Source: Pseudomonas frederiksbergensis
Lineage (GTDB): Bacteria > Pseudomonadota > Gammaproteobacteria > Pseudomonadales > Pseudomonadaceae
Assembly (NCBI RefSeq): GCF_000802155.2
Contig: NZ_JQGJ02000012.1
Location: 93,627-157,626 of the forward strand
Length of the DNA stretch: 64,000 nucleotides
Direction: 5' to 3'
The notes under the pieces are model-generated. The model saw only the letters and a program-made list of their open reading frames with translations. It was not told the origin of the DNA and did not search any database. Shown here piece by piece: positions 9,629 to 17,439 of this stretch (positions within the stretch are counted from its first letter, which is position 1; every line of letters begins with the position of its first letter). The translations under genes and the position numbers were made by a program.

Positions 9629-10555
9629 ATGATTGGCATAAAAAGCATAGCGAGTTATGTGCCGACCGCTGGTGTGGATAACTACGCTCAGGGTGCCAAA
9701 TTCGAGAAGGATGAAGAGTTCATCCTCGGCAAGATTGGTTCGGCGTTCCTGCCGCGCAAAGACGCTGATCAGGAAACATCGGACCTGTGTGTCGAAGCAG
9801 TGAACGCGCTGTTCGCCAACAACCCACAGCTTTCGCGCGAATCGATTGACGCGCTGATCGTCGTCACCCAGAACGGTGATGAGGAAGGATTGCCGCACAC
9901 GGCCGCCATCGTGCAGGACAAACTCGGGCTGCCGACCCATGTGGCGGCGTTCGACATATCCCTGGGCTGCTCGGGCTATGTCTATGGCATCTATGCCCTG
10001 AAAGGCTTCATGGAGGCTGCAGGGCTGAAAAACGGGTTACTGGTCACCGCTGACCCCTATTCGAAAATCGTCGACCCTGAAGACCGCAACACCACCATGC
10101 TCTTCGGCGACGCCGCCACGGCCACTTGGATGGCAGAAGGGGCCAACTGGCAGTTGGGCAAGTCCAAGTTCGGGACTGACGGTTCCGGTGCGCCGCACCT
10201 GAAGGTGAGCGACGGTGTGTTTTTCATGAATGGTCGCCAGGTCTTCAACTTCGCCTTACTGAAAGTGCCGGCTCATTTGCATGAACTGCTGAACGAATCG
10301 TCATTGCAAGCCAGTGATATCGACGCGTTCTGCATCCATCAGGGGAGTGCGGCTATCGTCGATGCCGTTGCACGGCGTTTCGAGGGTGAGCCTGAGAAAT
10401 TCATCAAGGACATGGTCGAGACCGGCAATACCGTGTCGTCGAGCATTCCGCTGTTGCTGGAAAAGCACGTCCTGGATGCCGACTGGAAGCGCGTGGCGAT
10501 CAGCGGTTTCGGTGTTGGCCTGTCGTGGGGCTCGGCGATTCTCTATCGCGACTGA
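9629..10555 (+). CDS. 3-oxoacyl-ACP synthase III (FabH-like) of the flagellin glycosylation island
   Basis: 308 residues with a thiolase-fold KAS III sequence. All three catalytic residues are visible: Cys114 in SLGCSGYVYG, His237 in CIHQGS and Asn267 in TGNTVSSSIP. An enzyme of this type condenses an acyl-CoA with malonyl-ACP; family members in this location are not the housekeeping fabH. The equivalent gene (orf3) in the P. syringae glycosylation island is thought to supply the 3-hydroxybutyryl group of the modified viosamine that caps the flagellin glycan; the same role is inferred here. ATG 9629 is preferred because GGGA at 9618-9621 sits 7 bases upstream; ATG 9626 is possible. The gene is flanked by a long leader and by a strong terminator, so it is probably its own transcription unit. 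Confidence 0.88.
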   Translation: MIGIKSIASYVPTAGVDNYAQGAKFEKDEEFILGKIGSAFLPRKDADQETSDLCVEAVNALFANNPQLSRESIDALIVVTQNGDEEGLPHTAAIVQDKLGLPTHVAAFDISLGCSGYVYGIYALKGFMEAAGLKNGLLVTADPYSKIVDPEDRNTTMLFGDAATATWMAEGANWQLGKSKFGTDGSGAPHLKVSDGVFFMNGRQVFNFALLKVPAHLHELLNESSLQASDIDAFCIHQGSAAIVDAVARRFEGEPEKFIKDMVETGNTVSSSIPLLLEKHVLDADWKRVAISGFGVGLSWGSAILYRD

Positions 10556-10573
10556 TCCGATCCTCTCCTTCTG

Positions 10574-10609
10574 ATAGCGCTTCAGGTTCGCCTGAAGCGC
10601 TATTTTTTT
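10574..10609 (+). terminator. Rho-independent terminator after the fabH-like gene
   Basis: A perfect 13-bp stem (ATAGCGCTTCAGG with its complement at 10591-10603) with a TTCG tetraloop, followed by seven Ts. It separates the glycosylation island from fliC. Confidence 0.95.
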
Positions 10610-10723
10610 GCCCCTGACCATGTCCTGCGGTTTATTGGCGCCATTTTTCGGGCCTTTATCCATCGCTAAACCCTTGTTTCACAAGGGGTGGCAGTCTGCT
10701 AGTAAATTTTTTAAAAAAAGCCC

Positions 10724-10750
10724 TCAAGCAAGTCCCCAACCCGACGATAA
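10724..10750 (+). promoter_or_regulatory. FliA (sigma-28) promoter of fliC
   Basis: TCAAG at 10724-10728, 14 bases, then GACGATAA at 10743-10750. This matches the Pseudomonas FliA pattern TCAAG-N12..15-GCCGATAA with one mismatch. The predicted transcript begins roughly 70-75 bases upstream of the fliC start, as expected for flagellin. Confidence 0.85.
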
Positions 10751-10830
10751 CTATTACGAAGGTTCTCTAGGCCACACCCGGCGGTTGCCAGGGCCGGAAG
10801 CCGCAGTACCCAACCAACGAGGAATTCGTC

Positions 10831-11679
10831 ATGGCTTTAACAGTAAACACTAACGTCACATCGTTGAACGTTCAGAAGAACCTGAACAAGGCTTCCGATG
10901 CTCTGTCCACTTCGATGACCCGCCTGTCTTCCGGCCTGAAAATCAACAGCGCCAAAGACGACGCCGCTGGCCTGCAGATCGCTACCCGTATGACCTCGCA
11001 AATCCGCGGTCAAAACATGGCGATCAAAAACGCCAACGACGGTATCTCCATGGCGCAGACCGCTGAAGGCGCGATGCAAGAGCAGACCAACATTCTGCAA
11101 CGTATGCGTGAACTGGCCATCCAGGCACGTAACGACAGCAACAGCGCAGATGACCGTATCGCTCTGAACAAAGAGTTCTCGCAGATGAGCGACGAACTCA
11201 CCCGTATCGCCAACAGCACCAACCTGAACGGCAAGAACCTGCTTGACGGTACCGCTAGCACCATGACCTTCCAGGTCGGTTCGAACAACGGTTCTGACAA
11301 CCAGATCACTCTGACTCTGAGCGCCAGCTTCGACGCTGCAACTCTGGGTGTTGACTCGGCGATCACCATCGTTGGTTCCGACAGCGCTACTGCTGAAACC
11401 AACTTCTCGGCCGCCATGGACGCAATCACCAGCGCCATCGACACCATCAACAGTGCTCGTGCGGACCTCGGTGCTGCCCAGAACCGTCTGAACAGCACTA
11501 TCTCCAACCTGCAGAACATCAACGAAAACGCCAGTGCTGCACTGGGTCGCGTACAAGATACCGACTTCGCTGCTGAAACTGCACAACTGACCAAGCAGCA
11601 GACTCTGCAGCAAGCGTCTACCTCGGTTCTGGCCCAGGCCAACCAACTGCCATCCGCTGTACTGAAGCTCCTTCAGTAA
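10831..11679 (+). CDS. fliC: Flagellin FliC
   Basis: 282 residues, the short flagellin type of P. fluorescens and P. syringae, with conserved N- and C-terminal D0/D1 helices (MALTVNTNVTSLNVQKNL; ending SVLAQANQLPSAVLKLLQ) and only a small central region, so the large D2/D3 domains are absent. The plant-recognised flg22 segment is residues 30-51 with core SSGLKINSAKDDAAGLQIA. Serines occur at 143, 164, 176, 183, 193 and 201, the positions reported as O-glycosylated in P. syringae flagellin. AGGAA upstream serves as the ribosome site. The gene has its own FliA promoter and terminator. Codon use is strongly biased to frequent codons (AAC, CTG, GGT), consistent with very high expression. Confidence 0.98.
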   Translation: MALTVNTNVTSLNVQKNLNKASDALSTSMTRLSSGLKINSAKDDAAGLQIATRMTSQIRGQNMAIKNANDGISMAQTAEGAMQEQTNILQRMRELAIQARNDSNSADDRIALNKEFSQMSDELTRIANSTNLNGKNLLDGTASTMTFQVGSNNGSDNQITLTLSASFDAATLGVDSAITIVGSDSATAETNFSAAMDAITSAIDTINSARADLGAAQNRLNSTISNLQNINENASAALGRVQDTDFAAETAQLTKQQTLQQASTSVLAQANQLPSAVLKLLQ

Positions 11680-11695
11680 TAGCCGGATGAGTTTT

Positions 11696-11731
11696 AGCGG
11701 GGGAGTGCGCTTGCGTGCTCTCTCGCTTTTT
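11696..11731 (+). terminator. Rho-independent terminator after fliC
   Basis: AGCGGGGGAGTGC (11696-11708) pairs with GTGCTCTCTCGCT (11715-11727) over 13 bp, counting four G-U pairs, with a six-base loop and a T run. It ends the abundant fliC message before flaG. Confidence 0.85.
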
Positions 11732-11751
11732 CCGTTCAAGAGGTGATGGAC

Positions 11752-12117
11752 ATGGATATGAGCGTGAAGCTGAACTTGTCTTATCCAGCGGCGAAGCCGG
11801 CACCCACCGTGGTCGACAAGCCCGTGGAGAAGCCTCAAGCCGACGTTGCTACCGTAACCCCGGTCAAGCAAGCGCCTAAAGACGCTGCCGCCGAGCAGGA
11901 CAAACTCAAGAAGGCCGTTCAGGAAATCGAGAAGTTCGTCCAGTCGGTCAAGCGCAACCTGGAGTTCTCTATTGATGAGCCTTCAGGCAAAGTAGTAGTC
12001 AAAGTGATTGCCAGTGGCTCCGGTGAAGTGATTCGCCAGATCCCGAACGAAGAAGTTCTGAAACTGGCCAACAGTTTGAATGATGCAAACAGCTTGTTGT
12101 TCAGCGCTGAAGCCTGA
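11752..12117 (+). CDS. flaG: FlaG family flagellar protein
   Basis: 121 residues. A variable Pro/Lys/Val-rich N-terminal half (VVDKPVEKPQADVA) is followed by the FlaG domain (about residues 48-118) with the family features FVQSVKRNLEFSIDE and GEVIRQIPNEEVLKLA. FlaG proteins affect filament length in Pseudomonas by an unknown mechanism. The start is set by AAGAGG at 11738-11743, 8 bases from ATG 11752; in-frame GTG 11743 and ATG 11746 are too close to it. It lies between fliC and fliD as usual. I see no clear promoter in the 72-base gap, so it may depend on readthrough past the fliC terminator or on an unrecognised promoter. Confidence 0.9.
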   Translation: MDMSVKLNLSYPAAKPAPTVVDKPVEKPQADVATVTPVKQAPKDAAAEQDKLKKAVQEIEKFVQSVKRNLEFSIDEPSGKVVVKVIASGSGEVIRQIPNEEVLKLANSLNDANSLLFSAEA

Positions 12118-12199
12118 CAGCCGGCACGAATTTTGTTGTTATGTTCTTTTGGGCGTTGTAAAGGTCAAAAGGCCGGCGACACACTGAAGGGAGTCCCAC

Positions 12200-13630
12200 A
12201 TGGCAAGTCCAATTCTACCTGGCTTGGGTCTAGGCTCTGGCCTCGATACCACTGCGATCGTCAAGGCGCTGGTCGATTCCGACAAGGCCGCCAAGCAAGG
12301 TCAGATCACCCGAGCGACAACGACGACTACCAACAGCATTTCCGGGGTGGGTACCCTGAAGTCATTGTTGGCAGCTTTCAATACCGCCATGAAGGACTTG
12401 TCCAGCACAACGACCCCGCAATTCTCAGGTTTTGCTGCGACATCTTCAGCTCCCGGTGTTCTCACGGCTACCGCCAGCAACACGGCGGTGAATGGCACTT
12501 ACGCCATCAAAGTCACCAACCTGGCCACTGCGTCCAAGGTCACTTCGGCGGCCTTCGCGGGTGGTACGACCAGTGCCATTCCCACGGGTACGATGACCAT
12601 CTCGCAGGGCGGTAACAACTACAACCTCAATGTGCCGGATGGCTCCACCTTGCAATCGGTTCGAGACGCGATCAACGCCGACTCTTCGCTCAAGGCTGCC
12701 GGAGTCAGTGCGAACATCATCACCGACTCCTTTGGTTCGCGCCTGGTGTTGGGTTCGACCACGACCGGTGCAGGTTCCGATATCTCGGTGAGCGGCATCG
12801 CGGGGCTGGAGATCGATGGCACGAACGTTGTGGGCGCTGGCAATACCGCGCTGACGGCCACTTCGGCGGGCGCCATCGGTGCCCTGGCCCAGGATGCCAA
12901 CTTCACCGTCGATGGCATGGTGCTGACCAGTAAGAGTAATACGGTCAGCACGGCGATTTCCGGATTGACGTTGAATTTGCTCGGAGTAGCCGATGGCGGC
13001 ACTTCAACCGTTACCGTGGCGCCGAACAACGATGGCCTGAAAGCCTCGATTCAGAAATTCGTCGATGCCTATAACGCAGTCGCTAACAGCATCACCGCAC
13101 TGACCAAGCCGTCGCTCGACGATGATGGCAACCCGACGGTATCGGCCAAATTGACTGGCGATGCGTTGCCTCGCTCGCTGTTGGCGGCGATTCGTACTCC
13201 CTTGTCCGAGACGGGCTCTGGGGACAAGCTCACAGCGCTGGCCCAACTGGGTATCACCACCGACCAGAAGACCGGCGCACTGAACTTCGATAGCGTCAAG
13301 TTCAGCGCAGCGATGAACGATAAAAAGCTAAGCGGCGAAGTGCAGACCTTGTTCACTGGCACCAACGGCTTGCTGGAACGCATGGGCAAAGCTATCGAAC
13401 CCTACAGTCAGACCGGCGGTATCCTCGATCAGCGCACCACGGCGCTGAACAGGACCCAGACGCGGCTGAAGGCTGATCAGGAGGCTCTGGATCGCCGGGT
13501 CGAGACATTGACTGCCACGCTGACCAAAAAGTACAACGACATGGACACTCTGGTCGGGAAGCTCAAAGCGACTGCCAGTAACATCACCTCGATGTTCGAA
13601 GCGCTGACGGCACAACAGAAAAACAGTTGA
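12200..13630 (+). CDS. fliD: Flagellar filament capping protein FliD (HAP2)
   Basis: 476 residues. FliD forms the cap at the filament tip, promotes flagellin polymerisation, and in Pseudomonas is also a mucin adhesin. The N-terminus (MASPILPGLGLGSGLDTTAIVKALVDSDKAAK) is the FliD N-domain; the flagellin-hook IN motif lies at about 270-330; the C-terminal coiled coil (RTQTRLKADQEALDRRVETL ... YNDMDTLVGKLKATASNITSMFEAL) is the FliD C-domain. GAAGGGAG before the ATG provides the ribosome site. It follows flaG by 82 bases and ends at its own terminator. Confidence 0.97.
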   Translation: MASPILPGLGLGSGLDTTAIVKALVDSDKAAKQGQITRATTTTTNSISGVGTLKSLLAAFNTAMKDLSSTTTPQFSGFAATSSAPGVLTATASNTAVNGTYAIKVTNLATASKVTSAAFAGGTTSAIPTGTMTISQGGNNYNLNVPDGSTLQSVRDAINADSSLKAAGVSANIITDSFGSRLVLGSTTTGAGSDISVSGIAGLEIDGTNVVGAGNTALTATSAGAIGALAQDANFTVDGMVLTSKSNTVSTAISGLTLNLLGVADGGTSTVTVAPNNDGLKASIQKFVDAYNAVANSITALTKPSLDDDGNPTVSAKLTGDALPRSLLAAIRTPLSETGSGDKLTALAQLGITTDQKTGALNFDSVKFSAAMNDKKLSGEVQTLFTGTNGLLERMGKAIEPYSQTGGILDQRTTALNRTQTRLKADQEALDRRVETLTATLTKKYNDMDTLVGKLKATASNITSMFEALTAQQKNS

Positions 13631-13647
13631 TTTTCGACAGACGCAAA

Positions 13648-13683
13648 AAAGCCCGGCAACGTTTTGACAACGTTCCGGGCTTT
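13648..13683 (+). terminator. Rho-independent terminator after fliD
   Basis: GCCCGG plus AACGTT arms (13651-13663) pair with AACGTTCCGGGC (13669-13680), with a one-base bulge. The stem is preceded by As and followed by Ts, so it could act in both directions. Confidence 0.85.
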
Positions 13684-13696
13684 CGGCTTTTCGGTC

Positions 13697-13723
13697 TAAA
13701 GTTTTTTGACGCAGCGTCGATAC
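13697..13723 (+). promoter_or_regulatory. FliA (sigma-28) promoter of fliS-fliT
   Basis: TAAAGTTT (13697-13704), 11 bases, then GTCGATAC (13716-13723). This is near-perfect against the enterobacterial sigma-28 consensus TAAAGTTT-N11-GCCGATAA. It lies between the fliD terminator and the fliS start, 40 bases before the ATG. Confidence 0.75.
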
Positions 13724-13762
13724 GCTGTTTATACGAACCGAAGTTTTTTGATGAGGTAGAAC

Positions 13763-14158
13763 ATGAATCCGATGTTAGCCCTTCGCCAATACCAGAAGAT
13801 TGGCGCCCAGGCGCAAACCTCCGAAGCAAGTCCCCATCGTCTTGTGCAGATGCTCATGGAGGGCGGGCTGGACCGTATCGCCCAGGCCAAGGGCGCCATG
13901 GAGCGCAAGGATATCGCAAACAGAGGCATCCTGATCAGCAAGGCCATCGGCATCGTCGGTGGTTTGCGTGAAGGCCTGGACCTGGAAAATCGGGCCGAGT
14001 CGGTTGCTGAACTGGATGCTCTTTACGCGTACATGATGAAACGTCTGGCCGAGGCCAACGTCAAGGCCGATCCGAAGATCCTCGACGAAGTCGCCGATCT
14101 GCTTCGCACGGTCAAGGAAGGCTGGGATGCCATTGCCACGCCTGGTCCGCAATTCTGA
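13763..14158 (+). CDS. fliS: Flagellin export chaperone FliS
   Basis: 131 residues, all-helical FliS family: MNPMLALRQYQKIGAQAQTSEASPHRLVQMLMEG at the N-terminus holds the family motif SPHRLVQMLMEG. FliS binds the disordered C-terminal D0 region of flagellin in the cytosol, blocks premature polymerisation and delivers flagellin to FlhA. It is preceded by its own FliA promoter and followed within 11 bases by fliT, so the two are probably cotranscribed. Confidence 0.96.
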   Translation: MNPMLALRQYQKIGAQAQTSEASPHRLVQMLMEGGLDRIAQAKGAMERKDIANRGILISKAIGIVGGLREGLDLENRAESVAELDALYAYMMKRLAEANVKADPKILDEVADLLRTVKEGWDAIATPGPQF

Positions 14159-14169
14159 GGAATATGCTC

Positions 14170-14466
14170 ATGAGTCTTGTCCTGCAGCGCATAGAACAAA
14201 CCCGCGATGCCTTGGTTGGCGCCTTGGCTGAGCGCAATTGGGAAGCCATCGGTCAATTGGACCTGGCGTGCCGTTCCTGCATGGAAGACGTCATGAGCGA
14301 GTCCGAGGTGGACGAGGCGGCGTTGCGTAACAATCTGGAAGAGTTGCTGGGGGTGTACCGGCAATTGCTGGAGGCGGCGACTGGGGAGCGTCAGGCGATC
14401 GTGAACGAAATGTCGCAGGTGCATCAGTCACAGAACGCGGCGAAGGTTTACAACCTGTTCGGATGA
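14170..14466 (+). CDS. fliT: FliT-like flagellar chaperone
   Basis: 98 residues, helical, acidic and Leu-rich (LEELLGVYRQLLEAATGERQ) with the C-terminal motif AAKVYNLFG typical of the Pseudomonas FliT-like protein. FliT proteins are export chaperones for the cap protein FliD; sequence similarity to enteric FliT is weak, so the assignment leans on length and on position after fliS. ATG 14170 is preferred over ATG 14164 because AGGA at 14158-14161 lies 8 bases upstream of it. The AGGA overlaps the fliS stop codon, suggesting translational coupling. Confidence 0.82.
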   Translation: MSLVLQRIEQTRDALVGALAERNWEAIGQLDLACRSCMEDVMSESEVDEAALRNNLEELLGVYRQLLEAATGERQAIVNEMSQVHQSQNAAKVYNLFG

Positions 14467-14639
14467 TTTAATTTTCATTTAATCCGAACAAAGTGCGCCA
14501 TAAATTTGACTGTGCACGATTTTTTGACTTAACTAGTGGCTGTTTACAGATTTCAGGCGTCTACAGGCATGACAAGTCTGCAAGCGTCTAGCTTGCCCCC
14601 AAATTCGGGCACTGAGTTGACTAGGGAAGTTGCTATTGC
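14467..14639 (+). promoter_or_regulatory. Leader and probable sigma-70 promoter region of fleQ
   Basis: A relatively AT-rich 173-base gap. Two TTGACT hexamers (14506-14511 and 14525-14530) are possible -35 boxes; no strong -10 stands out. There is no sigma-54 or FliA element, in line with fleQ being at the top of the hierarchy. No sharp terminator for fliT is visible. Confidence 0.35.
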
Positions 14640-16115
14640 ATGTGGCGTGAAACCAAAATTCTCCTGATCGATGACGACAGCGTCCGCCGCCGCGACTTGG
14701 CGGTGATCCTTAATTTTCTCGGCGAAGAAAATTTACCCTGCGGCAGTCATGACTGGCAGCAGGCTGTCGGCGCCTTGTCGTCCAGTCGTGAAGTCATTTG
14801 CGTCCTTATCGGGACCGTAAATGCCCCCGCATCGCTTTTGGGCTTGCTAAAGACACTGTCAACCTGGGATGAGTTCCTTCCAGTTTTGCTAATGGGCGAA
14901 AATTCTTCCCTGGACTTGCCGGAAGACCAGCGCCGCCGGGTACTTTCCACCTTGGAAATGCCGCCGAGCTACAGCAAATTGCTCGATTCGCTGCACCGTG
15001 CCCAGGTTTATCGCGAGATGTACGACCAGGCGCGCGAGCGCGGTCGGCATCGTGAGCCCAATCTTTTCCGCAGCCTCGTCGGCACCAGCCGTGCGATCCA
15101 GCACGTGCGCCAGATGATGCAGCAGGTGGCCGACACCGACGCCAGCGTGCTGATCCTGGGCGAGTCCGGTACCGGCAAGGAAGTGGTCGCGCGCAACCTG
15201 CATTACCATTCCAAGCGCCGCGAAGCGCCGTTCGTACCGGTCAATTGCGGGGCGATCCCAGCCGAGTTGCTGGAAAGCGAATTGTTCGGTCACGAGAAGG
15301 GCGCGTTTACTGGGGCAATCACCAGCCGCGCCGGGCGTTTCGAATTGGCCAATGGCGGCACGCTGTTTCTCGATGAAATCGGCGACATGCCGCTGCCGAT
15401 GCAGGTCAAGCTGCTGCGGGTACTTCAAGAGCGCACGTTCGAGCGCGTGGGCAGCAACAAGACCCAGAGCGTCGACGTGCGGATCATCGCCGCGACCCAC
15501 AAGAACCTGGAGAGCATGATCGAGGTCGGCAGTTTCCGCGAAGACCTCTATTACCGCCTCAATGTGTTCCCGATCGAGATGGCGCCGCTGCGCGAGCGGG
15601 TCGAAGACATTCCGCTGCTGATGAACGAACTGATCTCGCGCATGGAGCATGAGAAGCGCGGTTCGATCCGCTTCAACTCGGCGGCGATCATGTCCCTGTG
15701 CCGCCATGGCTGGCCGGGCAACGTCCGTGAGCTGGCCAACCTGGTTGAACGCATGGCGATCATGCACCCCTACGGCGTGATCGGCGTGGCCGAGCTGCCG
15801 AAGAAATTCCGCTACGTCGACGACGAAGATGAGCAAATGGTCGACAGCCTGCGCAGCGACCTGGAAGAGCGCGTGGCGATCAACGGCCATACGCCGGATT
15901 TCACCAGCAATGCCTTGCTGCCGCCGGAAGGCCTGGATCTCAAGGATTACCTCGGAGGCCTGGAACAGGGCCTCATCCAGCAGGCCTTGGACGATGCCAA
16001 TGGCATCGTGGCGCGCGCGGCGGAACGGCTGCGCATCCGCCGCACGACCCTGGTGGAAAAGATGCGCAAGTACGGCATGAGCCGTCGCGAAGGAGACGAA
16101 CAGGCGGATGATTGA
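14640..16115 (+). CDS. fleQ: Flagellar master regulator FleQ (sigma-54 enhancer-binding protein)
   Basis: 491 residues. The N-terminal receiver-like domain (about 1-125) keeps an acidic pocket (DDD at 11-13) but has no phosphoacceptor Asp at the usual place (VLIGTVN), the hallmark of FleQ. The AAA+ domain (about 140-375) has Walker A GESGTGKE near 174-181, a GAFTGA sigma-54 contact loop near 221-226, and Walker B LFLDEIG. A Fis-type HTH closes the protein (IVARAAERLRIRRTTLVEKMRKYG). FleQ activates class II flagellar operons with RpoN, and represses or activates exopolysaccharide genes in response to c-di-GMP and FleN. It is monocistronic: own leader and a strong terminator directly after. Confidence 0.98.
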   Translation: MWRETKILLIDDDSVRRRDLAVILNFLGEENLPCGSHDWQQAVGALSSSREVICVLIGTVNAPASLLGLLKTLSTWDEFLPVLLMGENSSLDLPEDQRRRVLSTLEMPPSYSKLLDSLHRAQVYREMYDQARERGRHREPNLFRSLVGTSRAIQHVRQMMQQVADTDASVLILGESGTGKEVVARNLHYHSKRREAPFVPVNCGAIPAELLESELFGHEKGAFTGAITSRAGRFELANGGTLFLDEIGDMPLPMQVKLLRVLQERTFERVGSNKTQSVDVRIIAATHKNLESMIEVGSFREDLYYRLNVFPIEMAPLRERVEDIPLLMNELISRMEHEKRGSIRFNSAAIMSLCRHGWPGNVRELANLVERMAIMHPYGVIGVAELPKKFRYVDDEDEQMVDSLRSDLEERVAINGHTPDFTSNALLPPEGLDLKDYLGGLEQGLIQQALDDANGIVARAAERLRIRRTTLVEKMRKYGMSRREGDEQADD

Positions 16116-16127
16116 CGCCTGTTTTAT

Positions 16128-16156
16128 AACCGCCTGAATTTCAGGCGGTTTTTTTT
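16128..16156 (+). terminator. Rho-independent terminator after fleQ
   Basis: AACCGCCTGA, a three-base loop and TCAGGCGGTT form a perfect 10-bp stem followed by a run of eight Ts. It begins 13 bases after the fleQ stop. Confidence 0.96.
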
Positions 16157-16172
16157 CGGCACGGGTATTGCT
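16157..16172 (+). promoter_or_regulatory. Sigma-54 promoter of fleSR
   Basis: CGGCACGGGTATTGCT: GG at 16158-16159 and GC at 16170-16171 are exactly 10 bases apart, matching TGGCAC-N5-TTGC except for the first base. It lies just after the fleQ terminator and 54 bases before fleS. In P. aeruginosa fleSR is known to need RpoN and FleQ. Confidence 0.82.
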
Positions 16173-16225
16173 ACTGCCCTCGCAACGTTCCGTTTAACTG
16201 ACGGTCAGCCAAGCGAGAGAGCACG

Positions 16226-17434
16226 ATGACCCAAGCCGCCCTGATGTCTCCTGTCCCCGAGCCGGGACACATGCCGTCCGCCGAGCAGGCTAGCCGGCTT
16301 GGACTTGAACAGGCGTTTTCGCTGTTTAACCAGATGTCCAGCCAGTTGACTGACTCCTACAGTTTGCTCGAAGCCCGGGTCACCGAGCTCAAGGGTGAGC
16401 TGGCGGTTGTCAGCGCCCAGCGCATGCAGGAACTGGCGGAAAAAGAACGCCTGGCCAATCGGCTGCAAAATCTCCTTGATCTATTGCCTGGCGGCGTCAT
16501 TGTCATCGACGCCCACGGTTTTGTGCGCGAAGCCAATCCGGCGGCGTGCGAGCTGCTCGGGCTGCCGCTGGAAGGTCAGCTTTGGCGCCATGTCATCGCG
16601 CGCTGCTTCGCTCCGCGAGAAGACGACGGTCATGAAGTCTCCCTGAAGGACGGTCGTCGCCTGTCCATCTCGACCCGTTCGCTGGACGCCGAGCCCGGGC
16701 AATTGGTGCTGCTCAATGACCTGACTGAAACCCGTCATCTGCAAGATCAACTCGCCCGCCACGAACGCCTGTCTTCCCTCGGGCGGATGGTGGCGTCGCT
16801 GGCCCATCAGATCCGTACGCCTCTGTCCGCCGCGTTGCTGTACGCCAGCCATTTGACTGAGCAGCGGTTGCCCATGGAAACCCAGCAGCGCTTTGCTGGC
16901 CGCTTGAAAGAGCGTCTGCACGAGCTGGAGCACCAAGTGCGCGACATGCTGGTCTTCGCCCGGGGCGAATTGCCGTTGACTGATCGCGTGACGCCCAAGG
17001 CATTGCTGCAATCCTTGCAAGCTGCGGCATTGACCCATGTGCAGGATTTGCCGATCCGCTGGCAGTGCGACAGCCATGCGGGCGAGATCCTGTGTAATCG
17101 CGACACGCTGGTGGGCGCGGTGTTGAACCTGATTGAAAACGCGATCCAGGCCAGCGCCGATGGCGTCCGCTTGAAAGTCCATCTGTACACCCGCGGCAAC
17201 ACGTTGCGCCTGTGCGTCAGCGACAACGGCAGCGGTATCGATCCAACCGTGTTGTCCCGCCTGGGCGAGCCTTTTTTCACCACCAAGACCACCGGGACGG
17301 GCCTGGGCCTGACCGTGGTCAAGGCCGTGGCCCGTGCCCATCAGGGAGAATTGCAGTTGCGCTCGCGGCCGGGACGCGGCACGTGTGCGCTGGTCATCCT
17401 GCCGCTGTTTTCCAGTGCGCCAGGGGTGGAGTGA
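16226..17434 (+). CDS. fleS: Flagellar sensor histidine kinase FleS
   Basis: 402 residues with no membrane segment, so cytosolic. An N-terminal coiled coil (about 25-85) leads to a PAS domain (LLDLLPGGVIVIDAHGFVREANPAA, about 84-180). The HisKA domain has its H-box at SLAHQIRTPL with His194. The ATPase domain shows N-box LNLIENAIQ, G1 DNGSGID, F-box FFTTK and G2 GTGLGL. FleS phosphorylates FleR to turn on class III flagellar genes. The signal it senses is not clear. It is the first gene of a sigma-54-driven operon with fleR, which starts 5 bases after the fleS stop. Confidence 0.96.
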   Translation: MTQAALMSPVPEPGHMPSAEQASRLGLEQAFSLFNQMSSQLTDSYSLLEARVTELKGELAVVSAQRMQELAEKERLANRLQNLLDLLPGGVIVIDAHGFVREANPAACELLGLPLEGQLWRHVIARCFAPREDDGHEVSLKDGRRLSISTRSLDAEPGQLVLLNDLTETRHLQDQLARHERLSSLGRMVASLAHQIRTPLSAALLYASHLTEQRLPMETQQRFAGRLKERLHELEHQVRDMLVFARGELPLTDRVTPKALLQSLQAAALTHVQDLPIRWQCDSHAGEILCNRDTLVGAVLNLIENAIQASADGVRLKVHLYTRGNTLRLCVSDNGSGIDPTVLSRLGEPFFTTKTTGTGLGLTVVKAVARAHQGELQLRSRPGRGTCALVILPLFSSAPGVE

Positions 17435-17439
17435 AGGTA

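Noticed and set aside
10608..10853. 81-codon frame covering the fliC promoter
   Set aside because: It spans the terminator tail, the sigma-28 promoter and the fliC start, so it is not a gene.
12123..12136. Possible sigma-54 promoter before fliD
   Set aside because: GGCAC is present but the base pair 10 positions on is GT and not GC, and the -12 box is TTGT; too weak.
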